Positions 1-7,653 of a stretch of 49,131 bases of DNA are shown here, one piece after another. Source of the stretch: a virus. Both the position numbers and the translations under genes were made by a program. Position 1 is the first letter of the stretch. Each line of letters starts with the position of its first letter. A model generated the notes under the pieces. That model did no database searches. It had not been told where the DNA came from and was given only the letters and a program-made list of their open reading frames with translations. The stretch spans positions 1 through 49,131 of IMG/VR virus record IMGVR_UViG_3300034061_004397, one strand, 5' to 3'.

Positions 1-40
1 ATGCCGCCACAGCCAGAACGATAATCGCTGTTTCGCTCAT
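1..40 (-). CDS. partial small membrane protein, second copy of the 47218-47340 gene
   Basis: Only the first 13 codons are inside the window; the gene runs off the left edge. The start codon is at 38-40, preceded on the minus strand by an AGAGGGA ribosome-binding site. The bases are identical to the start of the 40-residue membrane protein at 47218-47340. It follows the 72-residue gene at 75-293, as in the right-hand copy. Confidence 0.6.
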   Translation of the reverse strand, partial: MSETAIIVLAVAA

Positions 41-74
41 TGTTCCCTCTGTGATTCCCCGCAGATCGCAAGCG

Positions 75-293
75 TTAGCCAACCCATGCCCGCTCGGGAT
101 CATCGTTCCAAGTTTTGCCACTCCGCGACGGCATCGCAGCCCCTTTTCGCGACGGCTGTTCCCGCTCGGGACATTGTCTGGCGTTCGCTCGCAGCAGACG
201 GATCTCGTCGTGTGCCGCAAACAGCCGGATCGACTGATACGCGGCGGCTACCCACCCAGCGGCGGCCAGTATCCACGGCAGGAATCTGGTCAT
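75..293 (-). CDS. 72-residue single-pass membrane protein (left copy)
   Basis: Begins MTRFLPWILAAAGW with one N-terminal hydrophobic segment, then a polar, basic C-terminal half. It is a close paralogue of the 72-residue protein at 47375-47593: same length, nearly identical last 14 residues. The stop codon TAA lies in a GTTAGCC box at 74-80, which follows an attC-like half-hairpin arm (CCGCAGATCGC, 59-69). A longer in-frame extension to 530 was rejected because it overlaps the upstream gene and looks like antisense read-through. Function unknown; a lysis or membrane-stress role would be a guess. Confidence 0.65.
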   Translation of the reverse strand: MTRFLPWILAAAGWVAAAYQSIRLFAAHDEIRLLRANARQCPEREQPSRKGAAMPSRSGKTWNDDPERAWVG

Positions 294-396
294 ATGGCGT
301 AACAGTTTTTTCGCGGCCGTAACAGTTTTCGGCACGTCGCCTCCCAACTCATATCCGTACTCCTCCGCTCCCCGTCGCTTTTCCAATACGGTCGGC

Positions 397-702
397 TCAC
401 TTCGCCCGTTCCAGCATTTTGCGGAGCGTTGACGTAGTCGTCGGCGGGATTTCCGGCGGTTCGGCGTCATCCCTGCCTTCCGGGTCGCGCAGGACAAGTA
501 TCGCTGTCTCGATCGCCTTCTGCTCCTCATTGGTGAGCGGCAATCGCTCGACGATCTCGGTCGGCCGGATCCTGACCGCCGTCACGGTTCCCAGCCCGGT
601 CGCAAGAACCGCGTCGAGCATATGGGCGCGGCAGTAGGGCCGGCTGGAAACCGTCCAGCCGGCCGGCTCAGGGCAGAGATGGAACGTGCAGGGGGTTGTC
701 AC
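397..702 (-). CDS. 101-residue protein with N-terminal Cys/His cluster and LT-EEQ motif
   Basis: The GTG start overlaps the TGA of the upstream gene (GTGA), which fixes the start. Residues 1-30 carry a likely metal-binding cluster (CTFHLC ... YCRAH). The C-terminal half has PLTNEEQKAI and ends in LRKMLERAK. That pattern matches the C-terminal halves of cassette proteins at 44368, 45142 and 45503, so it is probably a distant paralogue outside the array. Function unknown. Confidence 0.65.
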   Translation of the reverse strand: MTTPCTFHLCPEPAGWTVSSRPYCRAHMLDAVLATGLGTVTAVRIRPTEIVERLPLTNEEQKAIETAILVLRDPEGRDDAEPPEIPPTTTSTLRKMLERAK

Positions 703-926
703 GCATTCACCCTCACCTTCGCCTCCAACCACTTTGCCGCCTGCGTCAGCCAGGCCGCAAGCCTGCGGATCTCCGCGGCATCTCCCTCGTCAAACGCCAG
801 GCCCTCAATCTCGATGGCGGTGCCGCACTCGTAGCGGCCGAGCTGCCACGAAGTGATCTTGGCCGCCGGCGTGTCTTCCAGCGACCGCAGATTGCGATTC
901 AGGTTCAGTGGGCTTGGTTTTTTCAT
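699..926 (-). CDS. hypothetical 75-residue protein
   Basis: Starts MKKPSPLNLN at 926. The middle has a hydrophobic/acidic stretch (CGTAIEIEGLAFDEGD) followed by a helical, basic C-terminus (AAKWLEAKVRV). It lies 43 bp after the secreted protein gene and overlaps the next gene by GTGA. Not recognised. The longer in-frame extension to 1226 is the shadow of the 970-1260 gene. Confidence 0.6.
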   Translation of the reverse strand: MKKPSPLNLNRNLRSLEDTPAAKITSWQLGRYECGTAIEIEGLAFDEGDAAEIRRLAAWLTQAAKWLEAKVRVNA

Positions 927-969
927 GGTGGCGGCCCGGGGCGGCGCTGTGCCGCCCCAGGCCTCTCCT

Positions 970-1260
970 TCAGCGGTATCGGACCACGGCGTACCAGCCA
1001 CGCCGGATCGGCGACCAGGCGGTGCCGATGTCAACCGGGGTCCGGCGGCCCCAAAAACAGCACGCGCGGGTGGCTTCGGTCGGCCCCTTGGTCGAGAACC
1101 CGATGCCCTCGTACTGGTTGCAGTTGGAATGCACCAGCACTCCACGACGGGCCAGAACGACAGCGTGATCCTGCGCCGAGTTGATGACGACCACAGGGCC
1201 GGCGGCGGAAGCCGCAAACCCAACAACCGCCAGCAGAAACGCCAAAATGAAACGCATCAT
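970..1260 (-). CDS. small exported protein with signal peptide
   Basis: The N-terminus MMRFILAFLLAVVGFAASAA is a clear signal peptide with a likely cleavage site after an Ala-x-Ala. The mature part, about 76 residues, contains CNQYEGIGFSTKG and a pair of cysteines. A GGAGG ribosome-binding site precedes the ATG, and the spacer between them is the overrepresented motif TATTTCG. It lies downstream of the terminase, an unusual place for an exported protein. Function unknown; host surface modification or superinfection exclusion are possibilities. Confidence 0.7.
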   Translation of the reverse strand: MMRFILAFLLAVVGFAASAAGPVVVINSAQDHAVVLARRGVLVHSNCNQYEGIGFSTKGPTEATRACCFWGRRTPVDIGTAWSPIRRGWYAVVRYR

Positions 1261-1336
1261 CGAAATACCTCCAACGGGGGAAATGCCAGCCTCGCGGCCA
1301 GCCGCGAAAGTGTTTGGAGCAGGAATTTCTATTACG

Positions 1337-3442
1337 TCAACCGTACCTGCGGCCAGATTTTGCGAGCACGGCGGCGCGAGCCTTGGCGGCGTCCTCGCGG
1401 CTCACAACACGGGCCGGCGCGACCGGCCGGCCCTCAACGCCGATTGCCGAAATACCCCGGTATGACGCGGCGACCGCGGCGCCGATCACGCAGTCGAGCA
1501 AATGGTTGTCGCGGCCCGGCGTCAGCCGCCACTCGTCGCACTCGCGGGTCTTACTCGAGACTCGCGTCGGAACCTCGGCAGCCAGATGCTCGGCGAACAT
1601 GGTGTGGTCGCCGGCATGCAGCGTGACCCCTTGCGGATCGCCGAGGTTCAGCTTCCAGCGGGCCGCCAGAAACGTCTTCCAAGCGTTCGTGTCGAACAAG
1701 ACGTGCCGCTGCTTGCCGATCGTGCTGGTGCGCCAGTTGGGGCCGATCCGCTCGCCCTTGTCTGGAGCCTTGTCGGAGAGCGTTTGCCCGGACGCGCCGA
1801 CGAACCGGCCGTGAGTCGGAAGCACCCTCGGCCCCCAGCTCGACCGCCTGGCGAAGTCCCTCACGACCCCCTGCGTCTGTGCCCAATTCGCGTCCACGAA
1901 AAGCTGATCGACCCGGAGCACGGCGTCGTCGTTCTCGCGGGCAAACTCACGGTTGAGGAGCATTTCGCATACGGCGTGCAGTCCGGCATGAATCCCCGCC
2001 TCGACGTTGCCGCCGTGGGCCCGGCCCAGCGTCTTCCTCGCATCACGGAGGGTGTAGTACGCCCGCCCTTGGTCCGGGTAGGAACCGTAGGCGACAACGT
2101 GCCCACGGAATCCGTGGCCCCAGGCCATGACGGTCCAGTAGAGGAGATTCTGCTGCACGTCCACAGACACCGTGAGCGATTCGAGCCCGCGCGGCACGAT
2201 CCATCGCGGAATATCCACGGCCTTCGCCCGGACCTCGTCGCTCTTGAGCCCCGTGCTGCCTGCCTCGTCCTTGAGCGGCGCCTGTTGGAACTCCGAGGCG
2301 AACACGTCCGGCCCGTCGTCGATGAGAGCGTTGTAGGCATGCTGGATCGCCGACACTTCCCTCTCGGGATCGAAGCATGACGCCCACGAGACTTCGCAGC
2401 CCGCATCCATCTCCGCCTGGTTGGTCCGGTAGAAGTCGTTGGCCGCGGCGTGCGCCCGCTTCTGATCGCCAACTACGTCGCGGGCGAACGTCGTCCGGAT
2501 CTCGCGATACTTGTCGAGCCACAGGTCGTCGTTGCGGTCGGCGAATTTGCGGACCATCGGAATCCGCTCACCCTGCCAGCCGGGGTGTTTTCCGGAGTCG
2601 AGGAGCTGGTCAACCAGGTCGTCCGGAGCGATCACAGTCGCGTTGACGACGCAGGCCATGCTCGTCGTGTGTCCGGATAACTTGAGAACACTCTTGAGAA
2701 GTATTTCGAGCCGCGCTTGGCACTGGACCGGCGACCTGGCGGAGTCGCGCGTCTGCGGATCGTCCACGATCACAAAGTCCGGGCGCAGCTGCCGGCCGTC
2801 GCTGGCCTTGTGCCGCAGGCCAAGGATCGAGCCGGTGAGCCCGCGGCTCGTCAGGATGGCACCAGAAGACACCGAGCCGCCGATCGTCGGAATCACGACA
2901 GTGTCTTGCGTCCACTGGATATGAGTCCGCTCGCCGTTGTGAATCTGCGAAGCACACCGCTGCGGCTTGCCTTCCAGGGCACGAATTGCGTGGCACACTT
3001 CGGGGAAATCGGCGTAGAGCAGGTCGTTGTCGGAGAGCTCAGTCTTGATCGACATGATCGCCTTCGTCGCCAGCCCGGCCTCGGCCGCGAAGATGGCGCC
3101 GAATCGCCGGTGGCCGTAGCACGGCACCGCCCATAGCAGGGCATTCTCCGAGATCGTCGATTTGGCGAACCCACGGTAGACGGCGTTCGTGAACCGGCCG
3201 CCGTGCAGGACGCAGTCCTGGATGCGGCCGATCACGCGATCGTGGTCAGGGGAGAACGGAGAGAGGCCGGTCGAGTACGGGAAATACTCGATCAAGAACT
3301 GCCGCAGACTCAGCCGGCACCGCTCGCGGCGTTCCGGGTCCGCGACCTTGGGGATCTCCCCGATGTCGGCACCGCGGCGCGTACGCTCACGGCTCCGTTC
3401 GAGATCCTGAATCCGCTTGCGCTCAGTTCGCGTGTCGTCCAT
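1337..3442 (-). CDS. terL: phage terminase large subunit, GpA-like
   Basis: DNA-packaging motor of about 701 residues. With the start at MDDTRTERKR, the Walker A-like loop YRGFAKST is at residues 89-96 and Walker B FVIVDD at 223-228. The C-terminal nuclease half shows spaced acidic residues (SVDVQ, FVDAN, DNHLLDC). Size and motif order fit the GpA family, normally paired with a lambda-type portal, and such a portal is at 41888. The start overlaps the RuvC-like gene by 20 bp; an in-frame extension to 3577 was rejected. No small terminase was recognised nearby. The octamer at 2701-2708 falls in this gene and forces a rare ATA codon. Confidence 0.9.
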   Translation of the reverse strand: MDDTRTERKRIQDLERSRERTRRGADIGEIPKVADPERRERCRLSLRQFLIEYFPYSTGLSPFSPDHDRVIGRIQDCVLHGGRFTNAVYRGFAKSTISENALLWAVPCYGHRRFGAIFAAEAGLATKAIMSIKTELSDNDLLYADFPEVCHAIRALEGKPQRCASQIHNGERTHIQWTQDTVVIPTIGGSVSSGAILTSRGLTGSILGLRHKASDGRQLRPDFVIVDDPQTRDSARSPVQCQARLEILLKSVLKLSGHTTSMACVVNATVIAPDDLVDQLLDSGKHPGWQGERIPMVRKFADRNDDLWLDKYREIRTTFARDVVGDQKRAHAAANDFYRTNQAEMDAGCEVSWASCFDPEREVSAIQHAYNALIDDGPDVFASEFQQAPLKDEAGSTGLKSDEVRAKAVDIPRWIVPRGLESLTVSVDVQQNLLYWTVMAWGHGFRGHVVAYGSYPDQGRAYYTLRDARKTLGRAHGGNVEAGIHAGLHAVCEMLLNREFARENDDAVLRVDQLFVDANWAQTQGVVRDFARRSSWGPRVLPTHGRFVGASGQTLSDKAPDKGERIGPNWRTSTIGKQRHVLFDTNAWKTFLAARWKLNLGDPQGVTLHAGDHTMFAEHLAAEVPTRVSSKTRECDEWRLTPGRDNHLLDCVIGAAVAASYRGISAIGVEGRPVAPARVVSREDAAKARAAVLAKSGRRYG

Positions 3443-3887
3443 GTCGGATCCAGTAGTGTGCGATGAGCGCCGCGTCTGCGCGGCCGTCGTCCTTGACTCG
3501 GGCGAACAACTCGGCCTGCCGCGGCCAAAGTCCAACGGCCGTTTGCCGGTGGGCACCTTTGTCGCGGCTGACGCCAAGAGCCTTGGTCCACGCCTGCGGG
3601 CGGACGAGCGTCATCGGTAGCTGCAGGCCGGCAACGACGCCTTCCACCAGGCCGAACGACCGGCCGAATGAAAACGCCGACGTTGCGCCGGTGCCCTGCA
3701 CGCCCTGAACGTGCTCGATCACAACCATGCCGATCTGCCGTCCGTCGAGGATTGCCCTGACGCCCGCCGGCGAGACGTGCCGCTTGCCGCGGATCTCGAC
3801 CGTTGGCATGTCATGGACCTGAATTGCTCCATCCCACAGGACGGCGATCGCGCCGCCAAGCCCGGGGTCGATGCCCACAATGTTCAT
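3423..3887 (-). CDS. RuvC-like Holliday junction resolvase
   Basis: A 154-residue RNase H-fold protein. Acidic residues sit in the expected places: GIDPG at 5-9, VIEHV at 56-60 and KDDGRADA at 132-139. Family members cleave four-way DNA junctions; in phages they clear branched DNA before or during packaging, which fits the position directly upstream of the terminase. The ATG overlaps the previous TGA (ATGA), fixing the start and implying translational coupling. A long extension to 4658 was rejected. Confidence 0.85.
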   Translation of the reverse strand: MNIVGIDPGLGGAIAVLWDGAIQVHDMPTVEIRGKRHVSPAGVRAILDGRQIGMVVIEHVQGVQGTGATSAFSFGRSFGLVEGVVAGLQLPMTLVRPQAWTKALGVSRDKGAHRQTAVGLWPRQAELFARVKDDGRADAALIAHYWIRHGRHAN

Positions 3888-4138
3888 TTTGACTCCCGTT
3901 TCAAGCGTAGCGTGCGACATAGCCCAGGCTCCCATTCGACCAACCCATCCCGCCGCAGCCGCAGGAGCTTCTCGTACACGTCGTTCGTGTGACGCTGCCC
4001 GATCTCGGCCGCGACTTCGCGAACCGTTGGCGGGATGCCGTTCCGGCGTGCGGTGAGTATTTCGATGGCCCGGAGCACCGCCACCTGGCCGTCGCTCGTG
4101 CCCTGCGACACGGACCGTGAAATGTTGGCGAGTTTCAT
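3884..4138 (-). CDS. LexA-type winged-helix protein
   Basis: 84 residues. Residues about 20-75 resemble the DNA-binding domain of LexA: a helix, then GIPPTVREVAAEIG, then a recognition helix and a wing (LRRDGLVEW). There is no protease domain, so it cannot be a self-cleaving repressor. It is coupled by ATGA overlaps to the genes on both sides, so it is probably a regulator or replication accessory of the early operon. Confidence 0.7.
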   Translation of the reverse strand: MKLANISRSVSQGTSDGQVAVLRAIEILTARRNGIPPTVREVAAEIGQRHTNDVYEKLLRLRRDGLVEWEPGLCRTLRLKRESK

Positions 4139-4899
4139 AACTGGGCTCCTTGCCTCGTCGGCACAGGGTCAACGAACTCGCCGCCAAGCATCCGCGAGAC
4201 GAACGTCCCCTGCTCCGTCCGGGCACAGAACTGCCGGAGGGTGGGGGGAGTCTTGAACCCGGCGCACAGGCCGCGCTTGATCTCCGGGATCGCCGCGATC
4301 GCCTCGTCCAGCCAGCCGGGCTCCGCCGCCCTGGCCGCGAACTCCGGAGGGGGTTCCACGGACCGCCATTGCCGCTTCTCCCCCCATGCCGCATTCCAAG
4401 CCGTCCGGAGCCGCTCCCAGCCCTCCAAAAATCCTCCCGGCGAGGATGGAGGAGGAGGAGGAGAATAAGACATGGACATGGAAGCATCGCCGGGGCATAT
4501 GCGATCGCATTGCTCCACGCATTGCTCCACGCATGCGGAACCGTCTTTTTCGGCCGCAGGAGCGGGGTCCGCCGGCTGGGCATTGGCCTTGGCTGACCAC
4601 CGTGCGGAGGCGGACTGACGAGCCCGCTCGCTACGCTCGGATGCCAGGTGACGCTCATGCTCCAGGCGTGCGTTCCGACGCCTGCCGCCTCGACTCACAG
4701 GAAACTTTCCCTCAATCACACTCCACACCTTTTGAACGCCCGGGGAGATCAGTTCGAGCCGCTTGGGGTCGTTTGGAAGCCCGTCCTGCTCCCACTGGGC
4801 GATCAAGAGCGTGACGTAGTGGCCGCGCTCTTCGGCCGTCCACCCCATCGTGGCGGCCAGGAAGTCGCGACCGAAAAGTGGGAACCAGCTAGATGCCAT
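4135..4899 (-). CDS. DUF1376-type replication protein
   Basis: 254 residues. The N-terminus (WFPLFGRDFLAATMGWTAEE, then HYVTLLIAQWEQDGLP) is typical of DUF1376 proteins, found in phage replication modules. The middle is low-complexity Ala/Ser/Pro. The C-terminus (about 175-254) has EGWERLRTAWNAAW and PPTLRQFC and may act as an adapter to a helicase or primase. No phage helicase was found, so it may recruit the host one. ATGA overlap with the following gene. Confidence 0.7.
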   Translation of the reverse strand: MASSWFPLFGRDFLAATMGWTAEERGHYVTLLIAQWEQDGLPNDPKRLELISPGVQKVWSVIEGKFPVSRGGRRRNARLEHERHLASERSERARQSASARWSAKANAQPADPAPAAEKDGSACVEQCVEQCDRICPGDASMSMSYSPPPPPSSPGGFLEGWERLRTAWNAAWGEKRQWRSVEPPPEFAARAAEPGWLDEAIAAIPEIKRGLCAGFKTPPTLRQFCARTEQGTFVSRMLGGEFVDPVPTRQGAQL

Positions 4900-4928
4900 T
4901 GGCGGCCTCCGTCAGCCCGGCCTTTGCC

Positions 4929-5621
4929 TTACTGCTCATTAGGATTTCGCTCCTTGAGCAGCATCGCGTGCGTGGACGACGCGTTTCCCGGTGGGTCCAG
5001 CATCGCTATGAAATAATTTTCAAGTGCCTTTCTCTCGTGCCGATCGCACACGATAAAACCGATGCGCCTATCTCCAATCTCAGGCCGGCTCTTTGAAACT
5101 CGCACAGGCACGTTTTGCGACTCCCCGACGTAGTGGCATGTCCCGTCTTCATTGAACGAGAAATAAACCCCACAGAACGGTTTCATCGAGCGAATAGCGT
5201 CAACTTCAAACATGGCCGTCGGCTCGGCCGGATACTTTTGGCATTCGCTTGCAGTCAGTCGAACGGAATTACTCTCAGTCTCACGATGCCTCACGGCCCT
5301 AACTATCGTTCGCAGCCATCGCCTGTTTACGTCTGGTTTCCACTTGAGCTTTTTCAGCTTCCCGTCGGTCGCAGCCAGCCTGAGTTTCGGAGAATCTGGA
5401 CCCGCAACCGGATCTGCATGAGTTTCGCGGAAGAAGGTTCGGTCGGTCCAAGAAAATGTTATGTGCAGCCCGTCTTCGTCCGGTGAGGCTATGTAGCATC
5501 TCGCGTCATGCGGGTTACTCTCCTCGTCGAGTTTGTCGAACAGGCTGACGTCGCTAAACCCGGGCGGCATTTTGATGATGCTGAGAGTGTTGTTGGGCCA
5601 CACTGCAATGACGAGCGGCAT
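4929..5621 (-). CDS. GIY-YIG nuclease with unknown N-terminal domain
   Basis: 230 residues. The C-terminal third is a GIY-YIG nuclease: GVYF at 151-154, HYVGES at 163-168, Arg174, Glu201 and Asn213 in the order expected for the catalytic core. Residues 1-145 form an unrecognised domain that includes a WKPDVNRRWLRTIV helix. The gene looks less GC-rich than its neighbours and is not overlap-coupled to the next gene, which suggests a separately acquired piece. It could be a homing-type or repair-type nuclease; no split gene that would mark a homing site was seen. Confidence 0.75.
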   Translation of the reverse strand: MPLVIAVWPNNTLSIIKMPPGFSDVSLFDKLDEESNPHDARCYIASPDEDGLHITFSWTDRTFFRETHADPVAGPDSPKLRLAATDGKLKKLKWKPDVNRRWLRTIVRAVRHRETESNSVRLTASECQKYPAEPTAMFEVDAIRSMKPFCGVYFSFNEDGTCHYVGESQNVPVRVSKSRPEIGDRRIGFIVCDRHERKALENYFIAMLDPPGNASSTHAMLLKERNPNEQ

Positions 5622-5645
5622 TCTTTGATCTCCTTTCGTGTCCGA

Positions 5646-5840
5646 TCACTTCTCTTGCGCCGCCCGGTCCAACTCCGCGTTCACGTCGCGTAAGGCCGAC
5701 ACCAGCAGCTTGTAACTGTCCAGCATCCGATCCTTGACTACGATCTCGCCGCGCAACGCCGTGACGGCCTGCGCCAACTCGCGGTTGAGCGTCCGCAGGT
5801 GTGTTTTGCCAACAAGCCGATCCCAAAACGCCCTCATCAT
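5646..5840 (-). CDS. 64-residue coiled-coil protein
   Basis: Begins MMRAFWDRLVG. Residues 14-62 are predicted helical with heptad spacing (LNRELAQAVTALRGEIV ... LLVSALRDVNAELDRAAQ). The start overlaps the previous stop. Function unknown. A longer in-frame extension to 6110 is antisense-like, Arg-rich sequence and was rejected. Confidence 0.6.
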   Translation of the reverse strand: MMRAFWDRLVGKTHLRTLNRELAQAVTALRGEIVVKDRMLDSYKLLVSALRDVNAELDRAAQEK

Positions 5841-6160
5841 CGAACAGCCTCCCAAAGCCTTGCTCCACCCGTTCCGTGCCCCTTCCGCCGGATCCCGTAT
5901 CCGGCACAACGAATGAGGCCACCTCTGTTGAGCGACGAAAACACCACGCCAAATGCCCGGCCGTCGTGCGTCTCGATCCCTTCCGCCAGGCAGCGATCGA
6001 CGAGATCCTCGCCGCTCACGGGCCCGCCGGCGGCCCGCAGGGTATCGAGGATGATTCTCTTGGCCGCGCTGCCGTCGAACATGGCAACGTCGCGGGCTTT
6101 CAGGGCGCACGCTTGCGCGCGGCGTTCCCCGATCATGCGGAAAAGAGGTAGGTCATCCAT
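5837..6160 (-). CDS. winged-helix-like early protein
   Basis: 107 residues. Residues 30-95 look like a winged helix: KRIILDTLRAAGG, then SGEDLVDRCLAEG, then FGVVFSSLNRGGLIRCAGYG. It overlaps the 75-residue gene before it by 8 bp and the coiled-coil gene after it. Possibly a transcription factor of the early operon; no specific family recognised. Confidence 0.6.
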   Translation of the reverse strand: MDDLPLFRMIGERRAQACALKARDVAMFDGSAAKRIILDTLRAAGGPVSGEDLVDRCLAEGIETHDGRAFGVVFSSLNRGGLIRCAGYGIRRKGHGTGGARLWEAVR

Positions 6161-6380
6161 TTCCGGCCTCCCGTGGCTCGTCTTCCTTCACGATCTCAGC
6201 CTCCAGCCGCTCGATGTAGGCCGCCTGCCTCTCACTGTTTGCCAGCACGGCCCGCATGACACGAGCCACGTCCGCGCTGTAGTTCGCGTAATCGCCGGTG
6301 AGAAACCGCCCGCCCCAATCCAGCCAGAGCAGCGCATCCGCCGGGTTGTCGATTACCTGTCGTTCGCCTTCCATGACCAT
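6153..6380 (-). CDS. hypothetical 75-residue protein
   Basis: Begins MVMEGERQVIDNPADALLWL and ends in a charged helix (IERLEAEIVKEDEPREAG). Not recognised. It overlaps the next gene by 8 bp. Upstream, 6381-6529 holds no gene; its only clear element is the hairpin at 6509-6529. Confidence 0.55.
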   Translation of the reverse strand: MVMEGERQVIDNPADALLWLDWGGRFLTGDYANYSADVARVMRAVLANSERQAAYIERLEAEIVKEDEPREAGNG

Positions 6381-6508
6381 TTCCTTGAGTGGTGCGGCGT
6401 AACGTGCCGCTGACGACTGTGTGCCCGGGCGAAGTGAAACCCGTCATGCAGTTGCCGGTGTAGGCTGACGACCGCCGGCTGCGTCCTCCCTGCGGCTGAC
6501 CACGAAAA

Positions 6509-6529
6509 GCCGCTTCGGCCGGGAGCGGC
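6509..6529 (-). terminator. probable intrinsic terminator
   Basis: GCCGCT (6509-6514) pairs with AGCGGC (6524-6529). On the minus strand the stem is followed by TTTTCG, and it begins one base after the stop codon of the 6530-6784 gene. On the plus strand the stem is followed by a T5 run. Confidence 0.5.
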
Positions 6530-6784
6530 CTATTTTTCTCCACGCAGAAGCCGGGCGTGCTGCGCGGCGAGCACCATCGCCGCTTCCGCAACCTTGGGCG
6601 CGGCGTCCATCAATGCCTCACGCCGGCTGGTCCGCCATGTCTCGTCACGCAATCGCAGGTTGCCCGGCTCGATCTCGACGTACTCTTTTCCGAAGATCGT
6701 TTTCGGCGTGCCTTCCAGCACGTTGACAAACATTTCTTGGCCGCAGTAGGTCGGGAAGGCGGTCGCTTGAAAGAGCTTCTGCAT
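6530..6784 (-). CDS. hypothetical 84-residue early protein
   Basis: Begins MQKLFQATAF. The ATG is preceded on the minus strand by GAGGAG and then TATTTCG, so the ribosome-binding site decides the start and the octamer CGAAATAC (6785-6792) forms the spacer. The middle (KTIFGKEYVEIEPGNLRLRDE) looks like beta structure; the C-terminus is an Ala-rich helix. Follows the SSB-like gene. Function unknown. Confidence 0.6.
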   Translation of the reverse strand: MQKLFQATAFPTYCGQEMFVNVLEGTPKTIFGKEYVEIEPGNLRLRDETWRTSRREALMDAAPKVAEAAMVLAAQHARLLRGEK

Positions 6785-6795
6785 CGAAATACTCC

Positions 6796-7254
6796 TCAAA
6801 AGGGGATGTCATCGTTGTCGGGCAACTGCTTCGCGGCCGGCTTGGTAGCCTTCGGCTGCGGAGCTGCGGCCGGCGCCGAGCCGGGCCGCGGCAGGAACTT
6901 CTCGACCTGGACGTAGAACGTGCCTTTGCCGCTGACCTTCTGCACCGTCTTGACCCTGACCGTCCGACCGATCAGCACCGACTCGTCCCAATACTGGCCC
7001 TTCTCCGGCCGAGGCATGCCGGCCGACTCGGCCAGGTCGCAGATCGTGTAGACGAGCCACGCCGGGATCACCGTCTCGAACTGGTAACCAGCGATGTCCA
7101 GCTCGATCGCCAGGCACGCTCCGGTCGGGTTCCGATCGGTCTGCAGATACTTCTTCGTCGTCTCCGCGGACTTCAGGACCATCGCTTCATGCTCGCCGTC
7201 CTCGGGGGGCATCCCGGTCGGCTGCTTGGACTCCGGCCACTCGTCGAATCTCAT
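6796..7254 (-). CDS. single-stranded DNA-binding protein, DUF669-like
   Basis: 152 residues. Residues 20-115 form a beta-rich domain (AMVLKSAETTKKYLQT ... GRTVRVKTVQKVSGKGTFYVQVEKF) like phage DUF669/SSB proteins. A Pro/Ala/Lys linker follows, and the protein ends in DNDDIPF, the acidic tip with terminal Phe used by SSBs to recruit partners. It lies in the same early operon as the Sak4-like ATPase, fitting a phage single-strand annealing system. The start overlaps the stop of the upstream gene. Confidence 0.8.
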   Translation of the reverse strand: MRFDEWPESKQPTGMPPEDGEHEAMVLKSAETTKKYLQTDRNPTGACLAIELDIAGYQFETVIPAWLVYTICDLAESAGMPRPEKGQYWDESVLIGRTVRVKTVQKVSGKGTFYVQVEKFLPRPGSAPAAAPQPKATKPAAKQLPDNDDIPF

Positions 7255-7451
7255 GTCTCTATCTCCGGTTGGTGTGTCTGCTCGCCGATCCGAACAATCG
7301 GATCTGTCACGATCTCGCGGATCCTCTCAACTACTGCCGTGGCGTTCATTTCTCCGTCGTTCCACAGGCGAATGGCCGCTTGGACCGCATCCAAACGCTC
7401 CACGGCACGGCGGCCTGCCACTCGCCGCTGTTCCAGGTAATCACTCAGCAT
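7251..7451 (-). CDS. hypothetical 66-residue protein
   Basis: Helical, charged protein (EQRRVAGRRAVERLDAVQAA) with an acidic/Ile-rich C-terminus. Coupled by ATGA overlap to the SSB gene and overlapping the upstream gene by 11 bp. Not recognised. Confidence 0.55.
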   Translation of the reverse strand: MLSDYLEQRRVAGRRAVERLDAVQAAIRLWNDGEMNATAVVERIREIVTDPIVRIGEQTHQPEIET

Positions 7452-7653
7452 CTTTGGATACCTCGTCGAAGGCTTGCGAAATACTGTCAGTGATCGCCCG
7501 ATGCAGCGCCATCCGCTGCTGCCGCAGCTGTCCCTTGAGCATCGCCACCCGCTCCAACAACTCGTCGATCGCAGCGGCTTGCTGCCGGACGGTTTCCTCG
7601 AGCACTTTCGGGTCGCGGGCCGGGTCGAACACGAAACGTGAAAGGCGGCTCAT
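7441..7653 (-). CDS. 70-residue coiled-coil protein
   Basis: The heptad-like stretch LEETVRQQAAAIDELLERV followed by MLKGQLRQQRMALHRAI suggests a coiled coil through residues 15-55. ATGA overlap with the Sak4-like ATPase gene. Its last part carries the octamer (7477-7484). Function unknown. Confidence 0.55.
   Translation of the reverse strand: MSRLSRFVFDPARDPKVLEETVRQQAAAIDELLERVAMLKGQLRQQRMALHRAITDSISQAFDEVSKDAE

Noticed and set aside
1-127. Direct terminal repeat of a phage genome
   Set aside because: The second copy is internal (47301), not at the window's end, and length equals a typical k-mer.
3423-4658. 411-residue reading of the RuvC-like gene
   Set aside because: The extension overlaps two coupled genes; ATGA overlap fixes the shorter start.
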